Below, piece after piece: positions 30,584 to 40,724 of a stretch of 64,000 nucleotides of DNA; within the stretch, counting starts at the first letter, position 1; the number at the start of each line of letters is the position of its first letter. Origin of the DNA: Prorocentrum cordatum. Lineage: Eukaryota > Sar > Dinophyceae > Prorocentrales > Prorocentraceae. The notes under the pieces are model-generated. The model saw nothing but the letters and a program-made list of their open reading frames with translations. It ran no database searches and had not been told where the DNA came from. The stretch is from positions 124,001 to 188,000 of the forward strand of contig CAUYUJ010012091.1 of NCBI GenBank assembly GCA_963575745.1, given 5' to 3'. Both the position numbers and the translations under genes were made by a program.

Positions 30584-30692
30584 CTTGGATAAGGAACCTT
30601 TGGATAAGGAGTCCAGGGTCTCACGACCGATGGACGGCAAGCCGCGGGCCTGGCCCCTCGGAGGACATTCCCTATCCAATGCCCCCGCCGTA
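30572..30692. mobile_element. introner-like inverted-repeat element
   Basis: 121 bp with 23-bp terminal inverted repeats (tacggcgggggc(c/a)ttggata(a/g)gg) matching at 21 of 23 positions. It sits between two minus-strand segments that read as exons of the same protein. Introners (short transposon-like elements that create introns) are described in dinoflagellates; placement and size fit, but I see no clean target-site duplication. Confidence 0.6.
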
Positions 30693-30815
30693 AGGCAACA
30701 TGGGGGTAACCATGCAGGGAAGGAAAGGGACGGGATCGCGAAGGAATGGTATGGGGACGGCGAATGAGAAGAGGAAGTAAAGAGCCGAAAAATGAACAAT
30801 CCCCTGGAAATCTAC

Positions 30816-31032
30816 CAGTCCCCTCCTTGATCAGCAAATTCTGGTCGAGAGTCGACCGTCGGCCGCGCCTGCCATATTCGAAAAAATTTGGGTCCGTCGT
30901 GGTATTGATAAGAATCGCCTGCGCCAGCACTGCGCGCACAGTCTCGGTGGTCTGCCCACTCTCGGCGCCGCAGTCGCTAAAATCGTCAGCCTCGTGCTCG
31001 CTCCCTGGCGTCGGCATGGCGGCCGCGGCCAT
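30816..31032 (-). CDS. gene A, proposed exon 1 with start codon
   Basis: ATG at 31030-31032, minus strand: MAAAAMPTPGSEHEADDFSD, then CGAESGQTTETVRAVLAQAI, then LINTTTDPNFFEYGRRGRRS, then TLDQNLLIKEGTG. A possible donor (g|gtagat) lies at 30814-30815. Good amino-acid mixture. The FB1 element ends only 14 bp upstream of the ATG (31046), so the upstream region is repeat-derived. The next recognisable coding segment on this strand is 30390-30583. Confidence 0.5.
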
Positions 31033-31045
31033 GCCGCGGATCGTT

Positions 31046-31175
31046 GGCCACGCGTGAACCTTACCCCCGCCCCCCACAACTTCTGGCCCAGAGGGGGTTG
31101 GAGTTTCAGTTCGCTCGGCAAACGAAGTGCACCCAATAGAAATCGTGGGGGGGGGGTTGGGGTTCGCGCGTGGCC
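31046..31175. mobile_element. fold-back element family FB1, copy at gene A start
   Basis: Arms ggccacgcgtgaacc (31046-31060) and ggttcgcgcgtggcc (31161-31175) pair at 14 of 15 positions. The interior has the same cccccac/gtggggg and ttcagttcg/cgaagtg pairs as 17318-17457. Confidence 0.75.
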
Positions 31176-31369
31176 AGGGTGGTGGGGGGAAACAATAATA
31201 GTAGAGGGGGGGAAAACAAGACACGGACGCGGAGGAGGGCGGCGGCGCGCCGCGGCGCGGCCGTGGGCCACGCTGCGCAAGAAACGCAAAAGAAGCGAGC
31301 ATGAGGAGGGGGATTCATCGGACGGCCGAGTGGCATGCTTGTGCAACCCACGCTTATGCTGTGATACAG

Positions 31370-31751
31370 CCAATTCCATAATTATTATCACATACGATAA
31401 CGCTATGATTTTATTGATTACATATAGCAGTAATATTTATGTCTATGCTGTATGATAAGTCTTACATGTGCTATTACGATATGTATGATATGATGTTACA
31501 TGCATACGTAATTTGTAATGCAAGTTAGTAGTGGTTAATATGTATCGTAGCATGGTGTACTGTGTATATGCATAGCGCTATGATATGCTATGCATGCGCA
31601 ATGCTATACCAGAAACCCAATGGATCAAGATCCAGCTCATGGATCAAGATCCAGCTCATGGATCAAGATGAGACCACAAAAAGGCCATGGATCCAAATCC
31701 ATGATGTATGCATCGTAGATGATCCATCTGGTGATCCATTGGACCTCTGGG
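31370..31751 (-). mobile_element. AT-rich dispersed element, minus-oriented copy
   Basis: AT-rich sequence (31370-31610) is followed by atggatcaagatcc-type repeats (31618-31700) and a 32-bp end at 31720-31751 that is the exact reverse complement of 15032-15063. Same parts as 15032-15350 in opposite order. Confidence 0.65.
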
Positions 31752-32384
31752 TTATGCCTCGGACGAAACCCACGAATAATTTCCGGGAGGCTGGGGGCGC
31801 GCACGCGGCCCGGGCCCATTTGAAGATGGGCAGCGCCAATCTTCTGCGTGACCGCCCGTTTGCGTTCCAGTTCACGGGCCCCGCGCGCCCCCGCCAAAGC
31901 TTTGCAGCCATTTTCGCGCCCCCATCCGCTCGCGCAGGCGGGCCGCCCAAATGGCTCGCATTGACGAAATTTCCTTGCGCGGCGGCGGAGAGGCAAAAAA
32001 CGCATGTTTCTGCGACGGCTCGCGCGGAGGGTTCGCGCGGTGCAGTGCAGTGCCCGACGTTTCGCGGTTATTGGTTTGCGTCGCGCGTTGCCGCCCGCGG
32101 CTGCCCTGGAGTTTTGTTGGGGGTGAATTTGGCGCTGGGGCGCGCCAGTGTGCTTACTTCCGCGGGGGCGGCGATGGGCCCGCGCGACTGCGCCAACAGA
32201 AATTGCTGGTTTGCCGCGGCCAGAAGATTGCGCTTGCCCATTTGGCCGTACACGGTGCCCCGCTAGGCCGCGCCAAGATATGTTTTATGTTTTTGCTTGC
32301 CGCTTGCATGGCTGGGCCCGCGTGGCCCTGGTGGGCTCATTTGTGGGCGAAAAAACGGGGGCGACATGGCGGCTCACGCTCGGA
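31752..32384. other. GC-rich, no supported gene
   Basis: Overlapping frames on both strands (for example 31951-32805 plus), with no domain. Leads into the ~100-bp satellite. Confidence 0.4.
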
Positions 32385-32940
32385 ATGGCACGCGTCACCG
32401 TTGTTTTCTCGTTCGCGCTGCATGGCCCCATGTTTGCGCCCGGAATACGAGTGCAACAGCGCGTTGTCTCGCGCGGGCTTCGGGGCGACACGCGTCGCCC
32501 CCGTTTTTTTTTCTTCTTCCCCTCACGCGGCAATGCCCGCCTTTGGCGCCCAGCCTACAGGCGGGTCAAATGTTTGTTTCTTTTGCGCTGTTGTTTGGGG
32601 TGGCGCGTTTTGCCCCTGCGCGGGGTCACATGGCATGGCGCCATGTTGGCGCCCGGGGTACGAGTGGGAACATATGTTGTTCTCGCGCGGCTGGCGGGGT
32701 GGGACGCGCCGCCATTGCGCGGCTTCACGTCGTGCGTGTGGCCCGACGTCTGGGCCGAGAAGACGAGTGAGACGACTTGATGTTTGCTCGCGTTGTTCTT
32801 CGTGAAGCGCGTCACCCATGTGCGGTTTCGGGCTGTGTGGCCCCGCGTTGTGGTTTTCTTGGTGACGCGCGTCGCCCTGGTGGTTGCAAATTGTGTGGCC
32901 CGATGCTGGCGCCCAGAATACGGGTGAAACTAATTCCCCA
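32385..32940 (+). repeat. ~100-bp satellite, left block (about six units)
   Basis: Degenerate units of gtgacgcg(t/c)gtc(a/g)ccc, then gcggtttcac, tggccccatg(c/t)tggcgccc and gaatacgagtgaaac, starting near 32389, 32489, 32600, 32699, 32797 and 32862. Same family as 35279-36242 and 44330-44465. Confidence 0.85.
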
Positions 32941-33096
32941 CATGCTTAGTGGGGTTCTGGATTTCTTCCTTGCCTCGTCGCACCCGTGGCCCTCACGCGC
33001 CACCACCACCCTCGCGCCCGGCGCAGCATTGCACGGCGCAGCACAGCACCTCAGCACATCGCACCCCAGCATTACACAGCACAGCACAGCACCTCT

Positions 33097-34400
33097 GGAC
33101 ACCATCAGGGGTGCGAAGCAAGTGGTCTCTGAGCGCGGCCGCCATCCACGACGCTGTCGCACAGCCTAGCAGGCGTGGCACTTTCTGGACATTAAATGGG
33201 GGGGAGGAGGGGGGTGGGGGGGGGGCGCGGGGGGGGTCTCTCAGCGCGGCCGCTATCCACGACTTTGTCGCAAAGCCCAGCAGGCGCGGCATCTTCTGGG
33301 CACCGCAAGGAGGGCGCAGGGGGTGGTCTCTCGGCGCGGCCGCTATCCACGACACTGTCGCAAAGCCTTGCAGGCGTGGCACTTTCTGGACACCATAAGG
33401 GGGTGCGCAGCAAATGATTCAGCGCGGCCGCTACCCACGACACTGTCGCAAAGCCCAGCATGCGTGGCACCTTCTGGGTATTATAGGGGGCGCGCAGGGG
33501 GTGGTCTCTCAGCGCGGACGCTATCCAAGACACTGTCGCAAAACCTAGCAGGCGTGGCGTTTTCTCGACACCATAGGGGGTGCGCAGGGGGTGGTCTTTC
33601 AGCGCGGCCGCTATCCATAGGGGGGTGCGCAGGGGGTGGTCTCAGCGCGGCCGCTATCCACGACGCTGTCGCAAAGCTTTGCAGGCGCGGCACTTTCTGG
33701 ACACCATGAAGGGGTGCGCAGGGGGTGGCCTCTCAGCGCGGCCGCTCCCCACCGCTTTGTCGCAAAGCCCAGAAGGCGTGGTAGCTTCTGGACTTTGGAC
33801 ATTGAGCAGGGGGTGCGCAGGGGGTCTCTCAGCGCGGCCGCTATCCACGACAGTGCCGCAACGCCAAGCAGGCGTGGCACTTTCTGGACACCGCAGGGGG
33901 TGCGCAGGGGGTGGTCTCTCAGCGCGGCCGCTGTCCACGACGCATTCGCAAAGCCTAGCAGGCGTAGCGCTTTCTCGACACCATCAGGGGGTGCGCAGGG
34001 GGTGGTCTCTCAGCGCGGCCGCTATCCACGGCACTGTCGCAAAGCCTTGCAGGCGTGGCGCTTTCTGGGCACCATCGGGGGTGCGCAGGGGGTGGTCTCT
34101 CAGCGCGGCCGCTATCCACGACACTGTCGCAAAGCCTTGCAGGCGCGGCACTTTCTGGACACCACAAGGGGTGCGCATGGGGTGGTCTCTCAGCGCGGCC
34201 GCTGTCCACGACAACGTCGCAACGCTTAGCAGGTGTAGTACTTTCAGGACACCACGGGGGGTGCGCAGGGGGTGGTCCCCCAGCGCGGCCGCTATCCACG
34301 ACGCTGTCGCAAAGCTTTGCAGGCGTGGCACTTTCTGGACACATCAAGGGGGTGCGCAGGGGGTGGTCTCTCAGTCCACGACATTGCCGCAAAGCCTGGC
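33097..34400 (+). repeat. 90-bp satellite array
   Basis: About 15 units. The consensus contains ctcagcgcggccgctatcca, cgacactgtcgcaaagcc, gcaggcgtggcactttctgg and acacca..gggggtgcgcag. Exact 90-bp spacing holds for successive units at 34012, 34102, 34192 and 34282. Some units are shortened (33611, 34372). Because 90 is divisible by three, the array stays open in several frames (for example 33580-34566), which is not evidence for a gene. Preceded by cagcaca-rich sequence at 33020-33096. Confidence 0.95.
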
Positions 34401-35118
34401 AGGCGTGGCACTCTCGGGGCGCCACAGGGATTGCGCTGGGGGTGCGGCCCATATCCGTTTCGGGCTCGCAGCGCGTGGCAGGCGTTGCACTTTCTGGACG
34501 CCACAGGGGGTGCGCTGGGGGTGCGGTCGCGACCCGTTTCGGGCTTGCAAGGCGTGGCAGGCGTGACGCTTCCTCGACGCCACAGGGGGTGCGCTCTTTC
34601 GGGCTCGCAACGCGTGGCAGGCGCAGTAGTTTCTCGGTGCCGCAGGGGGTGCGCTTGGGGTGCGGCCGCTATTCGTTTCGGCTTCGCAAAGCGTAGGCAG
34701 GCGTGGCACTTTCTCGACGCCGCAGGGGGTGCGCTGGGGGTACGGTCGCTATCCGTTCCGGGCTCGCAAAGCGTGGCAGGCGTGGCAACTTCTCGACGCC
34801 GAAGGGAGTGCGCTGGGGGTGCGGTCGCTATCCGTTCCGGGCTCGCAAAGCGCGGCAGGCGTGACATTCTATCGACGCCGCAAGGGGGTGCGCTAGGGGT
34901 ACGGTCGCTCTCCTTTCGGAGTTCGCAAGGCGCGGCAGGCGCGGTATTTTCTCGATGCCACAGGGGGTGCGCCAGGGGTGCGCTCGCTATCCGTTTCGGC
35001 TTCGCAAAGCGTGGCAGGCGTGGCACTTTCTCGACGCCGCAAGGGGGTGCCTTGGGGGTGCGGTCGCTATTTGTTTCGGGTTCGCAATGCGTGGCCGGCG
35101 CGGCGTTTCTCCTCTTCC
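34401..35118 (+). repeat. ~76-bp satellite array related to the 90-bp array
   Basis: About nine to ten units with gtgcggtcgctatccgtttc, gggctcgcaaagcgtggcag, gcgtggcactttctcgacgc and cgcagggggtgcgct. It shares the aggcgtggcactttct and agggggtgcgc blocks with the 90-bp units and follows them directly, so one array derives from the other. Confidence 0.9.
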
Positions 35119-35278
35119 ACCTCTCCACTTGAGCGGCGTCGCCAACGGTGTCGGCGGGGCAGCGGCCGCCAGCATCATTCTCACATGCCTCACTTCAGCT
35201 ATCATCACTCCAGCCATACTATAAGCATTGGGTTCCTCGGTAGCGTTTTTTTTTGTTGTTTCTCCCCGTTCTGTGTTC

Positions 35279-36242
35279 GGGGTGACACGCGTCGCCCTCG
35301 CGTGGTTTCACATGTGGCCCCCGTTGGCGCCCATACTGCGATTGAAACAATTGTTAGGTCTCGTTTGGTTTTCAGGGCGATACGTGTCACACTTTTGTGG
35401 TTTCACACTATTTGGCTTTGTGTTGGCGCCCAGAACGCGCGTGAAACAGTGCGTTGTTTCACTTGGTTTCCGGTGCGATATATGCGTCACGTTCGTGTGG
35501 CCTTGCACTTTATGGCCCCATGGTGGCGCCCGGGATTTGAGTGGCCACATGTTCCTTTCTCGCGCGGTTTTCCGGGTGGCACTTGTCACCCTTGGTTTTG
35601 GTTGCACGCGGCGTGCTTCCATGCTCGCGCCCAGTAATCGAGCGAAATAGCGCGTTTTCTCGTCGCGTGGGTTTCGCCGTGACAAGTGTCGCGCCCGTGC
35701 GGTTTCACATTGTTTGGCCCCGTTCTGGCGCCCAGAATACGAGTGAAACAGATGTGTTTTCCCGCGTGGTTTTCGGGGTGACGCGTGTCACCCTTGTGTG
35801 TTTTCACACTGTATGCCCCCATGCTGGCGCCTAGCACACACGCGAAACAAGCGTTTTTGTTTTTTTCCCTCCGCGCGGTTTTCTTGGCGATGCGCGTCAC
35901 CCCCGCGCGGTTCCACGTTGTCTCGCCCCGCGCTGGCGCCCAGAATGCGAATGACACAGCTTGTTTATCTCGCGCGTTTTTTTTGGCTGTCGCGCGTCAC
36001 CCTTGCGCGGTTTCATTTTGTATGGCCCCATGTGAACGCGAGTGAAACAATTTGTGTTTCTCGCGCGGTTTTCGTGATGACGCGTGTTTCTCCTTTGCGC
36101 GGTTTCGCACTGCATGGCCCCATGGTGGCCCCCAGAATGCGAGGGGCATCTGCGCGTCTCACGCGGTTTCCAGGGCGGCGCGCGCCACCCCTTGCGCGGT
36201 TTCACATTGTGGCCCAATGTTGGCGCCCAGCATGCGAGTGAC
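35279..36242 (+). repeat. ~100-bp satellite, main block (about ten units)
   Basis: Ten units of 87-110 bp start near 35279, 35377, 35474, 35576, 35679, 35778, 35886, 35988, 36075 and 36174. Each carries a (t/c)ggcgcccag(a/c)atgcgagtga-type block. The array stops at an AT-rich stretch, then the retrotransposon begins; two more units lie beyond the retrotransposon at 44330. Confidence 0.9.
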
Positions 36243-36327
36243 CGCTTCATATTACATACAATATATATTTATTGTTTATATAAAGTAGTATTATGATTAT
36301 TATTATATATACATATACATATACACG
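36243..36327. repeat. AT-rich left flank of the retrotransposon insertion
   Basis: attatatatacatatacata-type sequence between the satellite and the A1 repeat. A matching (TA)n stretch lies on the other side at 44239-44325. Confidence 0.8.
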
Positions 36328-36415
36328 TGGTAACCTTACTAGGGTGCCTATGCGGCTCTCCCTTTCCGAAAAGAGCCCACCGTTTATACCGCGTTGAAAC
36401 CCTGCAGTCATTTCG
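36328..36415 (+). repeat. split direct repeat A1
   Basis: Begins tggtaaccttac and ends aaaccctgcagtcatttcg. Aligns over its whole length with A2 at 43887-43975, with substitutions. Marks the left end of the element. Confidence 0.8.
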
Positions 36416-36460
36416 ACGCGAACCGCCCGAGCCCGCGCGCCGCTGGGCTGGGGTGGCGAG

Positions 36461-38300
36461 GTGGCTGTGGCCAGCGGCCAGCCAGCGACGGCCGCAGGCT
36501 GTGCTGGCCGCTTCTCGGGCCTGCGGGCCACCCACTCCCGCCGCAGTCCCTCCCTTGCCCTGGGGCCGCGGCGGGCGATTGCGCCGAGGGCGCTCTTCTG
36601 CCCTGGCGCTGCTGCGGTGCCGGCGCGCCGGATGCGCAGGGGGGCGCCCGCGTGGCCGCCCCCTCGCGGCGCTTGGGTCGACGCGCGGTCGAACGGCGAG
36701 CTGCTGGGGGGGCTGGCGCCCGGGCCCGGCGACCAACTGCTGGCGCAGGTCCGCGACGAGGCTGGCCGGGCGCAGGGCGCGGAGCTGCTGTGCGTCGAGT
36801 CTGGGCGCCCGAAATGGGTGCGGAAAGAATGGGCACAATGCCCAACAGCGGATCTTGTTCATTTTGAACAGGGCTCGCTGTCCACGCCGCCGCGGCCTGT
36901 GTCCATTCGAGACAGGAGGCCGCCCGCCCAACAGCGGTCGCTGTTGGTTTGGGACAACATTTGCTGTTAGGCATTGTACCCATTTTTTCGGCACCCATGT
37001 CGGGCGTCCAAATTGAGGTCGCGCACGACCAGGATTCGTGCGAGGGCGACCGCGCGGCCGCTGGGCGCCTCGTCCAGGGCCGGCACGTGGGCGCGAGCGA
37101 CGGCTTCTTCGCCTGGCACGCGCAGGCGGTCGGCCAGCGGGGCGGGCGCTCCCGCGGCGCGCTCCTCCACCTCTGCGGCTGCGCGCAAGAGCGCTGCGAC
37201 GCGGAGTGCCCGGGCGGCGCTGGCGGCGTCGAGCGCCTCGACGTCTGGCGGCTGGTCGACGAGCTCGACCTGGAGACGGCAAGGGGGGGCCTCGTGGCGC
37301 CGCAGCCGGCCAGCGGCCTGCGAGTCACCGCAGGGGGGGCTGGCCAACCCTCGCAGGCAGCGCTGCAGGCTCGGCCGACGAGGATGGCCGCCGGCAGCCG
37401 CCGCCCCTTCCGCCGCCGCTGGGCCCGCCCCCGGACGAGGAGGGCCCCGACGCGGAGGGGCCCCCGCCGGCAAAGAGGCGTTGCGGCGGCCCCCCGGGCC
37501 CGGGCTCGCGCGCAGGGGCTCCCAGCCGGAACCCGCTGGGCGACGAGTCGCGGACCTCGCTCGGGCCCTCGAAGGCCCCGAGCTGGGCGACAAGCTGGTG
37601 CAGCTGGGGCAGCGCTTGCGGGCTGGCGCCCCGAGGGGCCGCCCAGCGGCGAAGAACGCGGCGGCGCCGGGCGCTGCGCGGGCCCTGGCGAAGCGGGCGG
37701 TGGAGCTCTCCGCCGCGGCAGCCGCCGCCTCTCGGCCGGCCGCCTCCTCGGGCCGCGATCGTTCGGCCAGGGCGTAGGCCTCGGCGCTGTTGGGCGGCGA
37801 TGGCGCGGGCGAGGCCGGCGAGGATGGGGGGGTTGCGCTGGGCCGCCGCGCTTGCCAGGGCGTGAACGTCAAACGCGACCTCTTGCAGAAGATCGCGCGG
37901 CAGCGGCCGGGCGTGCTGCTGGAGAACGGGCTGGCGCACCTCAAGGGCCAGTGCGCCTGGCTGCTGGCCGACGAGAGCCCCGCCGATCCGCTCGGCCCCT
38001 GCGTCGCGCAGCACCTCGACGCGGCGTTGTTTGTGGCGCGCCCGCCGCGGACTCTGGAGGTGGACGAGGCGCGCGCGCCGCGCGCACTCGGCGCGGCCGT
38101 CGACGGGCTGCTGCGCGGCCAGGTCGTGGAGGTCATCGACCTGCTCACGCAGGAGTTCAAGGCCAGGACGATGCCGCTGCGGGGCGGCCACTGGCGCGGC
38201 GAGCGCCCGCTGGCTGACGCTGATCCCCAGCGAGCATGCCGGCCGGGGCCTCGCAGGGCGAGGGGGCGGCTGCCGAGCGCGCCGAGGCTCGCGAAATGAA
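36461..38300 (+). pseudogene. gag-like protein of the tyrosine-recombinase element
   Basis: The coding frame ends in ELLGGLAPGPGDQLLAQVRD and AELLCVE at 36799, is interrupted by a fold-back element, and resumes at 37015 with VAHDQDSCEGDRAAAGRLVQ, LLHLCGCAQERCDAECPGG and LDVWRLVDELDLE. After a Pro/Arg-rich linker and a frame change (about 37400-37560), it continues with ELGDKLVQLGQRL and, from 37870, VNVKRDLLQKIARQRPGVLL, QCAWLLADESPADPLG and VEVIDLLTQEFKARTMPLRG, ending about 38300. The last block resembles the C-terminal part of gag-like proteins of dinoflagellate retroelements. Several frame changes and stops show decay. Its role in a live element would be packaging element RNA. No zinc knuckle is visible. 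Confidence 0.5.
36800..37014. mobile_element. fold-back element inserted in gag
   Basis: 215 bp. The left arm (tgggcgcccgaaatgggtgc...) and right arm (reverse complement of ...cacccatgtcgggcgtccaa) pair over about 50 bp, with further pairing inside. It is flanked by the triplet gag (36797-36799 and 37015-37017). Removing the element plus one triplet joins the two gag frames exactly (CVE / VAHD), so this is a real insertion with a 3-bp target duplication. Confidence 0.75.
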
Positions 38301-39143
38301 GGTCGCGGAGCTGAGGCGGCGGCTTGCCGACAGGAGGCCGCCGGGATGAGGGTTTGGCCGGGGGCCTGTCCCCGTTTGGCCCCCGGGGGGGCCTCTCTTC
38401 GCTCCCTCTCGCTCTCCCTCTATGTCCTCGCTGTCGTATAGCCGCTTAGGCTTAGGGTGCGAGTCTCTGCAGACTCATCTGGCGTACTGGAAGATCGCTC
38501 CTCCCGTCCCTCTCATAGCCCTCGTGTCTCGATAGGCCCCCGACCCTGTGACAGGCCCTCCCCAGACCGGGGGGGAGCGGCTCCTGGTCCTGCAGGCCAT
38601 GCCCTCGCGGAGGCGAGGGCCCAGACCCCGGCGGGGCGCCCGTGGCCGGCCCGGCCGAGGCGTGGCCGGCCGCGCGCCGGGGAGCGACGGCCGTCAGACG
38701 GTGGGCAAGCGAGCGGCGGTAGCGCCGCCGCCCGCGGCAGGAGCAGGCGATGCGCCAGCGCGCCGCGTCGGGCATCTGACGGGCGCGGCGGCAGGCGCAG
38801 CCGCAGCCCCCGCCGACCAGCCGCGAGACCTGTCCTTCAGGGAGGCGAAGGCGGCCAACCCGAAGCAGCCAGACGAGAGCCGGCGCGAGTGGAGGTCGCC
38901 CTTGGGCCTTTCCCGCCTGGCCAATCGAGCAGGGCAGGGCCGCGGAGGCGGAGCAGGTCGCGGCCGAGCGGGCCGCCGGGGCAAGGTGCAGCCGCGGCCG
39001 TGGGCCCCGGCGGCTGGCCGTTGAGCTGCCCGCGGGAGTTGAGCGAGGGGGGGCCGCGTGGGCCCGTCGGGCGGTCGCGCCGCCGCGCGCCCGCTACCGG
39101 TGCGCGGCGAGAGCGCGGCCCCCCTCGCGACGGCTGCTGCGGT
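38301..39143. other. gag-RT linker region, decayed
   Basis: Arg/Gly/Ala-rich frames with no clear domain. cggcctgtccccgtttggcc-like sequence at 38354-38386 has short inverted pairs, and 38395-38430 is ctccctctcg-rich. In a related intact element this stretch would hold the basic C-terminus of gag or the start of pol. Confidence 0.4.
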
Positions 39144-39347
39144 CGGGGAAACGTAAGACTCGGGTAAACCGGAACTCGGGTTTGCTTACTTTTTTTGACG
39201 AGCGCGTCCCGGATTTTGACGGTCCCGTTTTCGTGGGACGTCTGCAGCGGGAGCCCCCGTCGAATTTCAGATTGGGCCTCGTCGTGTTTATGATGGCCCC
39301 CGTCAGGCCAACCCGAGTCCCCCGCGCCCGAGTCGCACGTCTCCCCG
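39144..39347. mobile_element. MITE family M5, copy 1 (inserted in the retrotransposon)
   Basis: 22-bp terminal inverted repeats cggggaaacgtaagactcgg... and ...cgcacgtctccccg (imperfect). The interior includes cgaatttcagattgg and atgatggcccccgtcaggcc. A second copy of 147 bp lies at 53217-53363 with the same ends. Non-coding. Confidence 0.75.
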
Positions 39348-40724
39348 ACGCAGGTTCCGCGCCCCGGACTGCCGCGGCGAAGGAGCGCAGCATGCGCGGG
39401 CCTGCTCAGAGCCGGCGCTGGAGGAAGCTGCTAGCAGGTGCCGGCGGCAAGGGCAGCAGCTCTCGGTTCCAGGTCCAGCTGGTCGTCGCTCTGCACGACG
39501 CCGCGCACGGAGCACATGGGCGTCGGGCGTCATCAGGAGCGCTCCACCAGTACAGCGCGCGCGCCTCGAGAGAGTTCGCGAGGTTGCCGCCGCCGATTCC
39601 CGGCGCCCCTGGTTTCCCGGCGCGCCGCGCCGAGTGGCTGGGCCGAGGCGAGGTGAGCGCGGCCGGCCTGGACGCGGCCGTGGCCGAGGGCTGGGCGGTC
39701 TTGGTCGCGCGCGCGCTGAACTACCAGCACGCAGTGCCGAGAGGCCCACTGACAACCGCGCAGGAGAGCTCGACGCGTGTGGTCAGGGAAGCCGCTGCAT
39801 ACTTCGCACGGAGCTCGGCGCGGGAGATCGAGGTCCCCGACTGGGCCGAGGTGGTTGCCGCGAGGGGCGTCGCCTGCGGCGGCGAGGAGGTGTCGCGCGC
39901 GCTGCCCCTCTCGTTGGGCGGCGTGCTGCCGGGGCTGCCGGGGCTGCTGGCGCCGCCTCCGCTCGCGCGCTGGACATCGCGGACGAGCGCGTCGCGGGCT
40001 GGCTCGCCGACCCTTCGCTCGCCCTGCTGCCGCAAGGCCGAGTAGCCAGAGGAGGTCCACGCGGGCTGCCATCCAGGCTTGCTCGAAGCTGGAGTGGCAT
40101 CGCATCGGCGCCAAGCTCGTGGAGTTAGGTCTCGCCGCGCCCACTGCCGACGAGCGGATCTTCAAGGTCGGAAACCGGAAGGTTCTCGCGGGTGCCTTCG
40201 GCGTGGCCAAGAGCGGGACGCCGACGTCTGGCCACTCGGTGGCCCAGCGGCTCATCATCAACATGGTGCCCGCGAACAGCTACCAGAGGACGATGAGGGG
40301 CGACGTCGGGGCGCTGAGTGCTTCGCCGTCCTGGGTCGCCATCCCATTGCCAGAGGGCCACGTCCTGCTCTGGTCGTCTGATGATCAGGCGTCGGCGTTC
40401 TACTGCTACGAGCTGCCCGCGGCCTGGCAGCCCTACGCGGCGCTCGCCGAGGCCATCCCGAACGAGCTCCTCGGCATTAGCGGCCCAGGGCGAACGCACA
40501 TCGCGCTGCCCGTCATCCCGATTAGCTGGGTCAACGCAGTCACGGTGTTCCAGCACTGCCGCCAGCGGCTGGGGTTTGGGCTAAAGCCGCTCGCCGCGGG
40601 CTTCCCGCCGGAGGCGGAGTGGCGTTAGGACCGGCCGCTGCTTCTCAAGTCGAAGCAGCTGGAGCAGGCCAGGGTCCAGTACTACATCGATGACAGGGAC
40701 CACGGTGAGATCGTCCCCAGGCAG
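39348..40724 (+). pseudogene. reverse transcriptase of the tyrosine-recombinase element
   Basis: N-terminal pre-RT region in one frame (39400-39950: FQVQLVVALHDAAHGAHG, AVAEGWAVLVARALNYQH). A short piece in a second frame (ALDIADERVAGWLADPSLAL) is followed by a 180-codon piece in a third frame to 40625. That piece has LVELGLAAPTADERIFKVGN, QRLIINMVPANSY, then LPEGHVLLWSSDDQASAFY (RT motif A with the catalytic Asp before F-Y). After an in-frame TAG at 40626-40628, RVQYYIDDRDHGEIV follows: motif C, YIDD. Both catalytic motifs are preserved, but two frame changes and one stop disable it. In a live element it would copy the RNA. The family fits the DIRS-like RTs I recall from Symbiodinium and relatives. 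Confidence 0.7.

Noticed and set aside
33580-34566. 328-codon plus-strand frame that looks like a repeat protein
   Set aside because: It follows the 90-bp satellite, whose length is a multiple of three; other frames and the minus strand are equally open.
33097-36242. CRISPR array
   Set aside because: Repeats are contiguous satellites without unique spacers, and the genome is eukaryotic.
36800-37014. Calling the gag-embedded fold-back element a spliced intron
   Set aside because: With the 3-bp duplication no sliding position gives both a GT/GC/GA start and an AG end; a plain insertion fits better.
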